DNA of 64,000 nt from JAIBAC01 sp046331095 (GTDB lineage Bacteria; Actinomycetota; Acidimicrobiia; UBA2766). Both the position numbers and the translations under genes were made by a program. The notes below the pieces were generated by a model. The model searched no databases and had not been told where the DNA came from. It was given only the letters and a program-made list of their open reading frames with translations. Of this stretch, positions 23,598 to 31,804 are shown one piece after another; within the stretch, counting starts at the first letter, position 1; the number at the start of each line of letters is the position of its first letter. The stretch lies in NCBI GenBank assembly GCA_046331095.1, contig JAXLRM010000004.1:620001-684000 (forward strand), in the 5' to 3' direction.

Positions 23598-24302
23598 CTA
23601 CGGCAGGCGCAGGTGCACGCGCAGCGCGCGGTGGTCGGAACCGAGCGGCGGGAGGACCTCGCCTCCGACCGCCTGCAGCGGCCCGTGGAGGAGGACGTGG
23701 TCGATCTGGCTGTGGGGGCGGTGCGCCGGCCACGTCTTGGCCACGTGCGCCCGGCGTCGCCCGACGAGCGCGGCGACCACGGGCCCCCACATGTTGAAGT
23801 CGCCACACAACACCGAGGCCTCGTCCGCGGGCGCGTGCAGGACCGCCCGGAGTTGAACGAGCTGGAACAGCGACCCGTGCGGGAGCATGCACAGGTGCGC
23901 GGCGCAGAAGTGCACAGGCCGGCCGTCGACGTCGACGACCACCTCGAGCACCGCGCGGTTCATGTCGCCCGGCATCTTGCCCAGCGGGATGAGGCGCCGG
24001 TGCAGGATCGGCCATCGGGACAGTACGACGACACCGAAGGCGGCCTCCTCTTCGCCCTCCCAGTGCACCCTGCGCCAGGTGCCGCCGTGAGGTCCGCCTA
24101 CGAACGGACCCCAGGCGACCTCCATGCCGAGGTCCTTCGCGGCTTCGTGCACGTAACCGGCGTCAGGCGCGGGACGCCAGCACTCCTGCAGGCCCACGAG
24201 GTCTGCGTCGAGCGAGCCGATCGCACCGATCACGTCGTAGGGGATCCCCGCGAAGTCGAGGCCCCAGTGGGTGTTGAACGTGGCGACGCTGAACTCCGTC
24301 AT
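23598..24302 (-). CDS. Endonuclease/exonuclease/phosphatase family protein
   Basis: This roughly 234-residue protein has the EEP (DNase I-like) fold, used by metal-dependent nucleases and phosphodiesterases. Motifs are FSVATFNTHWGLDFAG at the start, DADLVGLQECW with the metal-binding Glu, VVVLSRWPI, HFCAAHL, SVLCGDFNMWGPVV (the D-x-N motif), SQIDHVLLHG and a final GSDHRALRV with the catalytic S-D-H. No signal peptide is seen, so the substrate may be cytosolic nucleic acid or a phosphorylated small molecule. The ATG at 24302 is used; an ATG at 24311 is equally possible. It is divergent from the M16 peptidase gene and its 3' end abuts the family B array. Confidence 0.87.
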   Translation of the reverse strand: MTEFSVATFNTHWGLDFAGIPYDVIGAIGSLDADLVGLQECWRPAPDAGYVHEAAKDLGMEVAWGPFVGGPHGGTWRRVHWEGEEEAAFGVVVLSRWPILHRRLIPLGKMPGDMNRAVLEVVVDVDGRPVHFCAAHLCMLPHGSLFQLVQLRAVLHAPADEASVLCGDFNMWGPVVAALVGRRRAHVAKTWPAHRPHSQIDHVLLHGPLQAVGGEVLPPLGSDHRALRVHLRLP

Positions 24303-24374
24303 GTCCCCCATGGCCTTCCGATGGGCACCCGCGCCGCCGCGGGACTCCCACCGGATCGGCCGCGCGGCCGCGCG

Positions 24375-24387
24375 TATGATCCGCCAG
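24375..24387 (+). promoter_or_regulatory. M16 peptidase -10 box (leaderless arrangement)
   Basis: TATGAT at 24375-24380 lies 7 nt before the ATG at 24388, with no ribosome-binding site between. The ATG inside the box (24376) is also in frame and gives an alternative start four codons earlier. Confidence 0.5.
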
Positions 24388-25629
24388 ATGATCAGCCACC
24401 GCAGCTTCCCCAACGGGTTGCGCGTCGTCGCGGAGAAGGTACCCGGCGTGCGCAGCGTCGCGGTGGGTGTCTGGGTCGACGTCGGCAGCCGCGACGAGGT
24501 TCCCGCCACCTACGGCGCGAGCCACTTCCTCGAGCACCTCCTGTTCAAGGGGACCGACCGCTGGTCGGCCGAGGGCATCGCCCGCGCGCTCGACGCCGTC
24601 GGTGGCGAGTTCAACGCGTGGACCTCGAAAGAGCAGACCGTCTTCCACGTCCGCGTGCTCGACGACGACCTCGACCTCGGCCTCGACATCCTCGCCGACA
24701 TCACCCAGCGCCCGGCGCTGCGGTCCGCCGAGGTCGACTCGGAGCGCAACGTCGTGCTCGAGGAGATCAACATGTACGAGGACTCGCCCGACGAGCTCGT
24801 GCACGACATCTTCGGCGAGACGATCCTTCATCGTCACGCGCTGGGCCGGCCGGTCCTCGGAACGAAGGACACGATCTCGAAGATGGCCCGCGACGACGTC
24901 GCCGCGCACTTCGGCCGCTGGTACGGCGCCGGTCGCACGGTGGTCGCGATCGCAGGCAACATCGACCCCGCTGCCGTCAGCGACCGCATCGCCGAGCTGT
25001 GGGCGACGATGGCGCCTGCCACGGGCGCGCGTGAGCTCGCGGTCCCCGACGCCGGCGCCTCCACGGAGGTGCGACGGCGCGACACCGAGCAGACCCACCT
25101 CGTGATCGGGGCGCCCGCGTTCGCTCGCGACGACGACCGCCGCTACGCGCTGTCGGCTGTCAACCACGTTTTCGGCGGCGGCATGTCGAGCCGGCTGTTC
25201 CAGGAGATCCGCGAGCGCCGCGGCCTCGTGTACTCGACCTATTCGTATCGGTCGCTGTTCGAGGAGACCGGCTACGTCGCGGCCTACGCCGGCTGTGCAC
25301 CCGAGCGAGCCCACGAGACCCTCGACCTCCTGCGCGGCCAGTGGGACGCGATGGCGCGTGGAATCAGCGCCGACGAGCTCACCGGCGCCAAGGGGCACCT
25401 GCGTGCCCAGATCGCGATGGGCGAGGAGGACACCGGCAGCCGCATGGGCCGCATCGGAAGGTCGTTGCTCACCCACGGCGAGGTGCCCACGGTGGACGAG
25501 CTCATCGCCCGCATCGACGCCGTCTCCGTCGACGACACGTCCGCCCTTTGTGCGGAGCTGTTCGCGAGGCCGTGCTCCACGGTGGTGCTCGGCCCCGACG
25601 ACACCGCCGGGTCGCGAGCGGTCGCGTGA
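24388..25629 (+). CDS. M16 family zinc peptidase (processing peptidase-like)
   Basis: This 413-residue inverzincin resembles mitochondrial processing peptidase beta and the bacterial YmxG/PqqL group. The inverted zinc motif HFLEH is at residues 46-50, preceded by GASHF and followed by LLFKGTDRW. The distal Glu region is SERNVVLEEINMYEDSPDELV near 120-135. The second half contains NHVFGGGMSSRLFQEIRERRGLVY, the conserved R/Y motif of active-subunit M16 proteins. No signal peptide is seen, so it is probably cytosolic. Many Gram-positive genomes carry this gene directly after pnp; here a six-gene minus-strand block separates them. The stop overlaps the dapB start (GTGA). Confidence 0.93.
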   Translation: MISHRSFPNGLRVVAEKVPGVRSVAVGVWVDVGSRDEVPATYGASHFLEHLLFKGTDRWSAEGIARALDAVGGEFNAWTSKEQTVFHVRVLDDDLDLGLDILADITQRPALRSAEVDSERNVVLEEINMYEDSPDELVHDIFGETILHRHALGRPVLGTKDTISKMARDDVAAHFGRWYGAGRTVVAIAGNIDPAAVSDRIAELWATMAPATGARELAVPDAGASTEVRRRDTEQTHLVIGAPAFARDDDRRYALSAVNHVFGGGMSSRLFQEIRERRGLVYSTYSYRSLFEETGYVAAYAGCAPERAHETLDLLRGQWDAMARGISADELTGAKGHLRAQIAMGEEDTGSRMGRIGRSLLTHGEVPTVDELIARIDAVSVDDTSALCAELFARPCSTVVLGPDDTAGSRAVA

Positions 25630-26426
25630 GCCCGGCGCCGATCCCCGCGGCACCTGTTCGGGTAGGCGTACTCGGCGCCGGCGGCCGCATGGGCGCGGAG
25701 GTGTGCCGCAGCGTTGCCGCCGCTGCCGACCTGGACCTCTCGGCCGCGGTCGACCCTGCCGGGGGGATCACCGCAACCGGGCTCCGGATCTCCCAGGAGC
25801 GGGCGGCGCTGACCGAGGCGCGGTGCGCAGTCGCCGTCGACTTCACGCACCCGTCGGTCGCTCCCGGAAACGTCGACTGGTGCCTGGACAACGGCGTCCA
25901 TGTCGTCGTCGGCACGAGCGGCTTCGACGCCAAGCGTCTCGACGACCTCGCCCGGCGTGCCGAGGGCGCGTCCGCGAACGTGATCGTCGTCCCCAACTTC
26001 GCGATCGGGGCCGTGCTGATGATGCGCTTCGCCGAGCTCGCCGCACCGTTCATGGACTCCGCCGAGGTGATCGAGCTGCACCACGACGGCAAGGCCGACG
26101 CGCCGTCGGGCACCGCGCAGAGCACCGCGGAGCGCCTGAGCGCGGCACGTCGCAGTGGCAGTGACCGGCCCGGGCAGGTCGAATCGGTCGAGTCGGTCCC
26201 CGGTGCACGCGGGGCGGTGGTCGACGGCGTGCACGTGCACTCGGTGCGCCTCCCCGGCCTCGTCGCCCACCAGGAGGTGATCCTCGGCGCCGTCGGCCAG
26301 ACCCTCACACTGCGCCACGACTCGATCGACCGCTCCTCGTTCATGCCCGGAGTCCTTCTGGCAGTGCGCGCGGTCGCCTCACGTCCCGGCCTCACAGTCG
26401 GCCTCGACCCCCTCCTCGGTATCTAG
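25626..26426 (+). CDS. dapB: 4-hydroxy-tetrahydrodipicolinate reductase
   Basis: DapB reduces the DapA product in the lysine/meso-diaminopimelate pathway, supplying peptidoglycan precursors. The 266-residue protein has the dinucleotide motif GVLGAGGRMG (14-23), the segment VDFTHPSV and GTSGF. The substrate-binding/catalytic motif is ELHHDGKADAPSGTA, with His152, His153 and Lys156. A C-terminal GHQEVI-like variant (LVAHQEVILG) and FMPGVLLAVR follow. The GTG at 25626 overlaps the M16 stop by 4 nt. Unlike many relatives, dapA does not follow directly: an MCE transport block lies between. A long inverted repeat begins 2 nt after the stop and may act as terminator. Confidence 0.96.
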   Translation: MSPAPIPAAPVRVGVLGAGGRMGAEVCRSVAAAADLDLSAAVDPAGGITATGLRISQERAALTEARCAVAVDFTHPSVAPGNVDWCLDNGVHVVVGTSGFDAKRLDDLARRAEGASANVIVVPNFAIGAVLMMRFAELAAPFMDSAEVIELHHDGKADAPSGTAQSTAERLSAARRSGSDRPGQVESVESVPGARGAVVDGVHVHSVRLPGLVAHQEVILGAVGQTLTLRHDSIDRSSFMPGVLLAVRAVASRPGLTVGLDPLLGI

Positions 26427-26427
26427 G

Positions 26428-26570
26428 GGCGTTTCCCCGGTCCTCGGCGGCTCATGCTGCGTTCGCCGTCCTCGACGGAGCCCCACTCCGCCTCGTCGGC
26501 GCGCCTTGCCTGAGCCGCCGAGTCCTCGTGGAAACGCGCCCTGGGTGTTCCCGGTCCTCGGGGGCTCACA
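26428..26570 (+). repeat. Family C long inverted repeat after dapB
   Basis: The arms are GGCGTTTCC (26428-26436) plus CTCGGCGGCTCA (26443-26454) on the left and TGAGCCGCCGAG (26511-26522) plus GGAAACGC (26530-26537) on the right. This gives a 12-bp perfect inner stem and an 8-bp outer stem, with an apical region that can pair again. A direct partial copy of the left arm (GTGTTCCCGGTCCTCGGGGG) follows at about 26545. A related element is found at 60483. It sits between dapB and the MCE block. Confidence 0.8.
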
Positions 26571-26644
26571 TCGCCTCGGGGGCCGTCGGGCTCGTGCAGG
26601 CCCGAAAGGGTTCGAATAGTGTTGCGCCGAACCTGTCACAGAGA

Positions 26645-26660
26645 GAGGTCGTGCGACCTC
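26645..26660. promoter_or_regulatory. Palindrome upstream of the YrbE/MCE operon
   Basis: GAGGTCG-TG-CGACCTC is a perfect inverted repeat 28 nt before the first YrbE start. A weak TAGTGT box lies further upstream near 26618. A dimeric repressor, for instance one of the two downstream TetR proteins, could bind here; this is inference. Confidence 0.4.
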
Positions 26661-26688
26661 ACGGTGGGTCCCGGGTAATGGTGGTCTG

Positions 26689-27429
26689 GTGGTACTGGCC
26701 GATGGCCTCAGCGACTTCGTGTTGTACGTCGGTGGTCTCTTCGCGTCGCTACGCAACGGGAGGCTGCGCTTCACCGACGTGACCGACGGCGTCAGCCAGG
26801 TCCTGCAGGTCGCGTGGCGACCCGTGGTGATCGTCGGCATGCCGGTCGGCATGGTGTTCGCGCTCAACTTCGACAGCCTCTTGGGCACGATCGGCCTGCG
26901 CGCGTTCGCGAGCGCCGGGCTCGTGCCGGCGCTCGTACGCGAGGCGGGCCCCCTGATCTCCGCGGTGGTCGCCACCGCGACCGCAGGCGCGGCGTTCTGT
27001 TCCGACATCGGCGCCCGTGTCGTCCGCGACGAGATCGCCGCGCACGAGGTCATGGCCGTCGACCCGCGTGTGCGCATCTACTGGCCCAGGATCCTCGGCG
27101 CGACGATCGGGGTGCCGATCCTCGGCATCTTCGGCACCATGGCGGGTCTCCTCGGCGGCTGGATCCTGATCGTGTTGCTGCGCTCCGGCTCCGGCGGGCT
27201 CTACCTCGCAGGCTTCGAGGTCATCATCCGCCCCGTCGACATGGGCGTGCTGCTCATGAAGGGGGTCTTCTACGGCATCGTCGTCGGCGTCTCGGCGACG
27301 TACTTCGGCAGCCACGCCAAGGGCGGCCCGGCAGGCGTCGCCGCCGCCACCCGCCGCTCGATCATCGCGAGCTTCGCGGCGATCGTCGTGGTCGGCTTCG
27401 TCATCAACTCGTTCTTCTACGCACTCTGA
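26689..27429 (+). CDS. MlaE/YrbE-type ABC permease (first)
   Basis: This 246-residue membrane protein is a YrbE/MlaE-family permease of an MCE lipid transporter. It has about five hydrophobic segments and the family blocks VLQVAWRPVVIVGMPVGMVFALNF, ALVREAGPLISAVVATATAGAAFCSDIGA, DEIAAHEVMAVDP and PVDMGVLLMKGVFYGIVVG. The E-I-x-A-x-x-V-M cytoplasmic motif contacts the ATPase in related systems. The start is a GTG at 26689 with only a weak ribosome-binding site. It is followed 10 nt after its stop by a second, diverged permease, the usual YrbEA/YrbEB pair of Actinomycetota. No ATPase gene is in the cluster, so an unlinked MceG-type ATPase is expected. Confidence 0.9.
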   Translation: MVLADGLSDFVLYVGGLFASLRNGRLRFTDVTDGVSQVLQVAWRPVVIVGMPVGMVFALNFDSLLGTIGLRAFASAGLVPALVREAGPLISAVVATATAGAAFCSDIGARVVRDEIAAHEVMAVDPRVRIYWPRILGATIGVPILGIFGTMAGLLGGWILIVLLRSGSGGLYLAGFEVIIRPVDMGVLLMKGVFYGIVVGVSATYFGSHAKGGPAGVAAATRRSIIASFAAIVVVGFVINSFFYAL

Positions 27430-27439
27430 GGCAGCACGT

Positions 27440-28243
27440 ATGGCCCGGCGACAGGTAGCGATAGCCACAGAGGACACGATGGTCGCCACCGTGGGCATCG
27501 TGCTCGGCGACGTCGGCCGGGTCGCGAGCGACCTGCGCAACGGGTACCTCCTGCGCTACGGGCGCAAGACGCTCGAGCATGCGGTCACCCAGTTCAGGGC
27601 GGCAGCCCCGCTCACGCTGTGGCTGTGCTTCTTCATCGGAACGGCGGCGACGTTCCAGGCGGTCAACCTGCTCGGCCTCGTCGGCGCCGACCGGGCACTG
27701 TCGGCGGTGCTGATCGGCTCGATCGGGCTGCGCGAGATCTCGATGCTGATGGCACTGCTCGCGCTCAGCGCCACCGCCGGCGCCGGTTTCGTGACCGAGC
27801 TCGGCTCGATGCGAGTCGCCGAAGAGATCGACGCGCTCGAGGTCATGGGCGTGAGCAGCCACCCGTACCTGATCTCCACACGCCTCTTCGGCACGGGACT
27901 CGCGGTCGTCCCGCTCATGATCTTCGGCATCGGCGCCACGTTCGTGGGCGGCTGGTTGATCGCGTGGGCCCAGAGCGACATCCTCTCGATCGGCGGGTTC
28001 GGGTTCTACTTCTGGCGTGTCATCGCACCGCTCGACTTCCTGTACGCGCTCATAAAGGGCGTCGTGATCGGGATGATGATCGCGATGGTCGGCCTCTCCA
28101 ACGGCTACCGTGCGACCGGTGGGCCTGTTGGAGTGGGCCAGGCGGTGGGGAGGTCGCTCAACCTCTCGATCATCGCCGGGGTTCTCATGAACCTGGCCAT
28201 GTCGTACATCTTCTGGGGCACCAAGGACACGGTGTCGTTGTGA
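27440..28243 (+). CDS. MlaE/YrbE-type ABC permease (second)
   Basis: This is the second YrbE permease of the MCE transporter, 267 residues long. Conserved blocks are TLWLCFFIGTAATFQAVNLL, GLREISMLMALLALSATAGAGFVTELGSM, EEIDALEVMGVSSHPYLISTRLFG (the cytoplasmic coupling helix), PLDFLYALIKGVVIGMMIAMVGL and a C-terminal SLNLSIIAGVLMNL. It pairs with the preceding permease to form the membrane channel. The ATG at 27440 is the first start. The stop overlaps the first MCE gene start (GTGA), so permeases and MCE proteins are one translationally coupled operon. Confidence 0.9.
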   Translation: MARRQVAIATEDTMVATVGIVLGDVGRVASDLRNGYLLRYGRKTLEHAVTQFRAAAPLTLWLCFFIGTAATFQAVNLLGLVGADRALSAVLIGSIGLREISMLMALLALSATAGAGFVTELGSMRVAEEIDALEVMGVSSHPYLISTRLFGTGLAVVPLMIFGIGATFVGGWLIAWAQSDILSIGGFGFYFWRVIAPLDFLYALIKGVVIGMMIAMVGLSNGYRATGGPVGVGQAVGRSLNLSIIAGVLMNLAMSYIFWGTKDTVSL

Positions 28244-29238
28244 ACGGACGCATCCTCTCGCCTTTCGTCAAGCGCCGTATCGCCCTCGTGGTGGGCATCG
28301 TCGGGATCCTCGCGTTCGTGTTCCTGATGTTCATGGCCTTCGCGGGGTCGGGGCTCGTGAACTTCGGGGGTCAGACCGTCACGGCGTACTTCGCCGACGG
28401 ACTCAACGTCACGCCACGCTCGTCGGAGGTGCGCGTCTCGGGCATCAACGTCGGCAAGGTCGACAGCGTCAGCCTCGCGGGCAACCGCGTGCTCGTCACG
28501 ATGAGCGTCGACGGCAGCGTCGACCTGCACGCCGATGCCACGGCCACCCTGCGCCTCAAGAGCATCCTGGGCGAGAAGTACGTCGCACTCGATCCCGGCA
28601 GCGATTCGGCCAGGCTCGACGGCCCGATCGACGACACTCGCGTCGGCACCGACTTCACGACCCTGGCGGCGGGCGGGCCGAACTCGTTCAACCTCAACGA
28701 GGCGTTGCGGGGCCAGACCGTCCAGGACACGTTGCAGCGCGTAGCCGAGAAGGTGCCCCCCAAGGGTGACCTCGTCGAGGAGCGCATCGCCAGGCTCCGC
28801 ACCCAGATGGACAACGTCGTCGCCGGCCAGCAAGACCTGGTGACCACACTCGACAACCTCGCCGTGATCACCAACGCGCTCGTCAGCGCGAGCGGCGACC
28901 TCGGTCGCCTACAGGCGAACGGCAACGCGATCCAGGCGAAGTTGAGAACGGCGATGAACCGCGCCAAGGTCAACTTCGCCCGCATCGACACCTCTGCGCA
29001 GGTGATCCGCGCGCTCCTGAACGGCCATGCCGACCAGATCGACGAGATCATGAACCGCCTCGACGCGATCCAGGCCGACCTCCAGACCACGTGGCGACTC
29101 TTCCAGGCCGGCGCGCAGGTGCCCATCGCCTTCTGGGGCCTGGGCCCGATCGGCTACAACGACCTGCGCCAGCTCCCGACGGGCAACCCGTTCCCGCCGG
29201 CGCCGGTCTTCCCACTGCCCCCGGGGACGGCGCAATGA
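28240..29238 (+). CDS. MCE family lipid-transport protein (first)
   Basis: This 332-residue extracytoplasmic MCE protein probably shuttles lipids or sterols for the YrbE permease. An N-terminal anchor (IALVVGIVGILAFVFLMFMAF) precedes the MCE domain: VTAYFADGLNVTPRSSEVRVSGINVGKVDSV and RLKSILGEKYVALDPGS. A long helical region with coiled-coil character follows (residues 150-290). The C-terminal tail is proline-rich (TGNPFPPAPVFPLPPG). The GTG at 28240 overlaps the permease stop, and its stop overlaps the next MCE start (ATGA). The substrate is unknown; cholesterol and mycolate are known cargo only for mycobacterial relatives. Confidence 0.9.
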   Translation: MNGRILSPFVKRRIALVVGIVGILAFVFLMFMAFAGSGLVNFGGQTVTAYFADGLNVTPRSSEVRVSGINVGKVDSVSLAGNRVLVTMSVDGSVDLHADATATLRLKSILGEKYVALDPGSDSARLDGPIDDTRVGTDFTTLAAGGPNSFNLNEALRGQTVQDTLQRVAEKVPPKGDLVEERIARLRTQMDNVVAGQQDLVTTLDNLAVITNALVSASGDLGRLQANGNAIQAKLRTAMNRAKVNFARIDTSAQVIRALLNGHADQIDEIMNRLDAIQADLQTTWRLFQAGAQVPIAFWGLGPIGYNDLRQLPTGNPFPPAPVFPLPPGTAQ

Positions 29239-30206
29239 AGCACAAGTCGTTCGCGTGGACGCTGGCCAACGTCGTCGTCTACCTCGTCGGCGCGGTGATC
29301 CTGTTCGGCTGGCTCACGATCCGTGCGTCCAACGGCGGCCTCTTCGGCGCCTCGGAGGCGTCGTACAAGGTGATCGTGCCCACGGCGCCCGGGGTGGAGG
29401 CGAACAAGACCGGTGTGCTGTCACCTTCGGGTGTGCGCGTCGGGGTGGTCACCAACGTGACGCTCGCGTCCGACGGCGCCGCGCTCGAGCTCAAGATCAA
29501 CCAACCCTTCCCCGTGCACGAGAACGGCTCGGCCAAGGTGGTCGTGTCGAACGTGATCGGCGAGAAGGCCGTCGTGGTCGACCCGGGCAGCCCCGACGAG
29601 CCTCCAGCGTCCAACAACGCCACGCTCGCGTCCGGGCAGGGCTCGACGATCGTCAACCCCGACACCGCTCTCGAACCTCTCCAGCAGCTCAACGAGCTCA
29701 AGGACAACCCCGAGGTCAAGGATCTCGTCGAGGACCAGAAGGCCAACGCCGAAGCGATCACCGGTGACGTCAAGGCGATCCAGGCCGACGCCGCGTCGCT
29801 GAGCCAGGTGCTGTCGGCCCAACAGGTGGCCCTCAACAACCTCTCGACGCGCACGTCGTCACTGGTGGACGACCTCGCCGCGCACTCCGGCGACATCCAG
29901 GGGCTCGTGGGCCAAGCCGCGTCGCTCGCCGCCGACGTCAACGGCCTCATCGGCGGCCAGTTGAAGGTCGTCGAGAAGGGCATCTCGCTCGCCGCCGACG
30001 CGCTCACGATCGTCGCGAACCACCAGGCGGAGATCGCCAGCGTCCTCGACCGCATGCCCAAGCTCATGGCGCTGACCCAGAACACCACCGACGAGCTGGT
30101 GCGGCTCTTCAGCAACGACAAGGGCCACTTCGTCTACCTCGGTGGTACGAACCTGCCCGACCTCGAGCGCTTCCGGGCGATCCTCGCCGGGGAGATCACG
30201 CCGTGA
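29235..30206 (+). CDS. MCE family lipid-transport protein (second)
   Basis: This second MCE protein is 323 residues. It has a membrane anchor (FAWTLANVVVYLVGAVILFGWL), an MCE domain (YKVIVPTAPGVEANKTGVLSPSGVRVGVV, KVVVSNVIGEKAVVVDPGSP) and a long amphipathic helical C-terminal half rich in Ala, Leu and Gln (residues 150-300). That half probably contributes to a helical tunnel. The MCE domain is more diverged than in its neighbours. The start ATG and stop TGA both overlap adjacent MCE genes by 4 nt, implying fixed stoichiometry. Export by the general secretory route as a signal-anchored protein is likely. Confidence 0.87.
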   Translation: MKHKSFAWTLANVVVYLVGAVILFGWLTIRASNGGLFGASEASYKVIVPTAPGVEANKTGVLSPSGVRVGVVTNVTLASDGAALELKINQPFPVHENGSAKVVVSNVIGEKAVVVDPGSPDEPPASNNATLASGQGSTIVNPDTALEPLQQLNELKDNPEVKDLVEDQKANAEAITGDVKAIQADAASLSQVLSAQQVALNNLSTRTSSLVDDLAAHSGDIQGLVGQAASLAADVNGLIGGQLKVVEKGISLAADALTIVANHQAEIASVLDRMPKLMALTQNTTDELVRLFSNDKGHFVYLGGTNLPDLERFRAILAGEITP

Positions 30207-31219
30207 GCAAGCTCAAGAACGTCCGCGTGCTCGCCGTCACGATCGCCGGTGTCGTCGTCGTCCTCTTCGGTCTCTGGCTCATGGCCCAGTCGGGCGACAA
30301 GAACGGCCGCCAGTTCGACGCGATCTTCGACGACGTCACCGGTCTCGTGAACCACTCGTCCGTGCTGCACCGCGGCGTCCGCGTGGGCGAGGTGACCGAC
30401 ATCCAGGGCGAGGGACAGGGATGGCGCCAGGCGCGTCTGACCGTGAACCTCGACCGCGACTCCGGCATGAATCTCACGTCCGACGCGACCGTGACACTGC
30501 GGCTCAAGTCGGTGCTCGGCGAGATGTTCCTCGACCTCGATCCGGGCCACTCGTCCCAGCCGCTCGACGGCCCCGTAACGCGCACCCACCGTGACACGAG
30601 CTTCGACCGACTCATCTACAGCGGTGCCGAGGCGATCAAGGACATCCAGGGCGCACAAGAGACCAAGGAGGTCGTCGACAGGCTCAAGCGCCTCGTGGAG
30701 ACCTCGAGCACCGACGTCGTCGCCATCGCGCACGACGCCCGCACGCTGCTCGACACGCTCAACTCCAAGGTCGACACGATCAACACGATCATCTCCAACC
30801 TCGACCAGATCACGGCGTCACAGGACGGCAACGAGGGGAGGCTCGGGTCCCAGCTCGTGCAGATCAACGCGATCCTCGGCGACGCGCGCCGCACCCTCGC
30901 GACCCACCACGACCAGCTCGTCGACCTCGCCAGGACCCTGCAGCGCATATTGGACACGACCGACCTGTCGAAGCTCGACGAGCAGCTCACCAAGCTTCCG
31001 GAGTACTTCGACAAGGTCTACGCCGGGGTACGTGTGGTGAACGCTCTCGTGAACCACTGCATGCCGGCGGAGGGCTACCTGATCCCGTTCCCTGTCGACA
31101 TGGCCCAGAAGGCGTACCAGAGCGCGTACGAGATGTCGCAGAAGCCCATCCTGCGGGCGCTGTGGCTGAACATCCTCAACGCCTACCTGGGGGCGGGCCA
31201 GCCCACCTGCAGCAGCTGA
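30203..31219 (+). CDS. MCE family lipid-transport protein (third)
   Basis: This third MCE protein is 338 residues. The anchor is VLAVTIAGVVVVLFGLWLMA, followed by an MCE domain (FDAIFDDVTGLVNHSSVLHRGVRVGEV, RLKSVLGEMFLDLDPGHSSQ). A helical region with several heptad-like Leu/Ile positions follows. The C-terminal segment LVNHCMPAEGYLIPFPVDMAQ and a final CSS leave two cysteines that might form a disulphide outside the cell. Only three MCE proteins are present, against six in mycobacterial operons. A TetR-type gene starts 3 nt after its stop and is likely co-transcribed. Confidence 0.88.
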   Translation: MSKLKNVRVLAVTIAGVVVVLFGLWLMAQSGDKNGRQFDAIFDDVTGLVNHSSVLHRGVRVGEVTDIQGEGQGWRQARLTVNLDRDSGMNLTSDATVTLRLKSVLGEMFLDLDPGHSSQPLDGPVTRTHRDTSFDRLIYSGAEAIKDIQGAQETKEVVDRLKRLVETSSTDVVAIAHDARTLLDTLNSKVDTINTIISNLDQITASQDGNEGRLGSQLVQINAILGDARRTLATHHDQLVDLARTLQRILDTTDLSKLDEQLTKLPEYFDKVYAGVRVVNALVNHCMPAEGYLIPFPVDMAQKAYQSAYEMSQKPILRALWLNILNAYLGAGQPTCSS

Positions 31220-31221
31220 CC

Positions 31222-31794
31222 GTGGTCGAGGTGGACCGCGAGGTCACCGACGCGGCGCTCGTGTGCTTCGGACGCTACGGCATCGCCAAGACCACCATGG
31301 AGGACGTCGCGCGTGAGGCCGGTATCTCGCGTGCGACCCTGTACCGCCAGGTCGACTCCCGCGACGTCTTGCTTCATGCGACGATCCGCGCCGAGGCGCG
31401 CCGGATCACGGCCTTGGTGGAGGAGGCAACCGCCGGCGTGACCGAGACGCCCGAGCTGCTCGCCGCGGTGCTGCGTGTGCTCGCTGCCGAGCTCGCGGAG
31501 CACGAGGTCCTCCACCATCTCCTCGAGACCGAGCCCGAGCACCTTCTCGCACCCTTGTCGGAGGACCAGCCGTTCGTGCTCGAAATCATCGGCGGTTACT
31601 GCGGTCCCGCCGTGCGGCGCTCGATAGAGGTCGGCGAGCTCGATCGCACCGACGCCGATGCCACGGTCGACTACGTGTCCAGGATGCTCGTCCTCTTCGC
31701 CGCCGAGCGGTCCGACCGCGTCGACCTCTCCACCGCCGAGGGCTGCCGCGACATCGTCGCAAACGAGATATTGACGGGATGGCGAGCGCCGTAG
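31222..31794 (+). CDS. TetR family transcriptional regulator (MCE operon end)
   Basis: This 190-residue TetR-type repressor has the N-terminal helix-turn-helix ALVCFGRYGIAKTTMEDVAREAGISRATLYRQVDSRDVLL and an all-helical ligand-binding half. The GTG at 31222 is chosen, only 2 nt after the third MCE stop; earlier starts would overlap that gene. Its position at the end of the YrbE/MCE operon suggests autoregulation of lipid uptake, as for other TetR proteins linked to MCE operons, but the ligand is unknown. The second TetR gene downstream has a similar HTH (AGVSRATLYRTFDGRAG), suggesting the two are paralogues. A family A repeat array follows. Confidence 0.9.
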   Translation: MVEVDREVTDAALVCFGRYGIAKTTMEDVAREAGISRATLYRQVDSRDVLLHATIRAEARRITALVEEATAGVTETPELLAAVLRVLAAELAEHEVLHHLLETEPEHLLAPLSEDQPFVLEIIGGYCGPAVRRSIEVGELDRTDADATVDYVSRMLVLFAAERSDRVDLSTAEGCRDIVANEILTGWRAP

Positions 31795-31804
31795 CCGCCC
31801 CTGC

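Noticed and set aside
17942..24302. Genomic island of phage or transposon origin
   Set aside because: No integrase, transposase, tRNA flank or visible compositional shift was found. It is treated only as an accessory block in conserved gene order.
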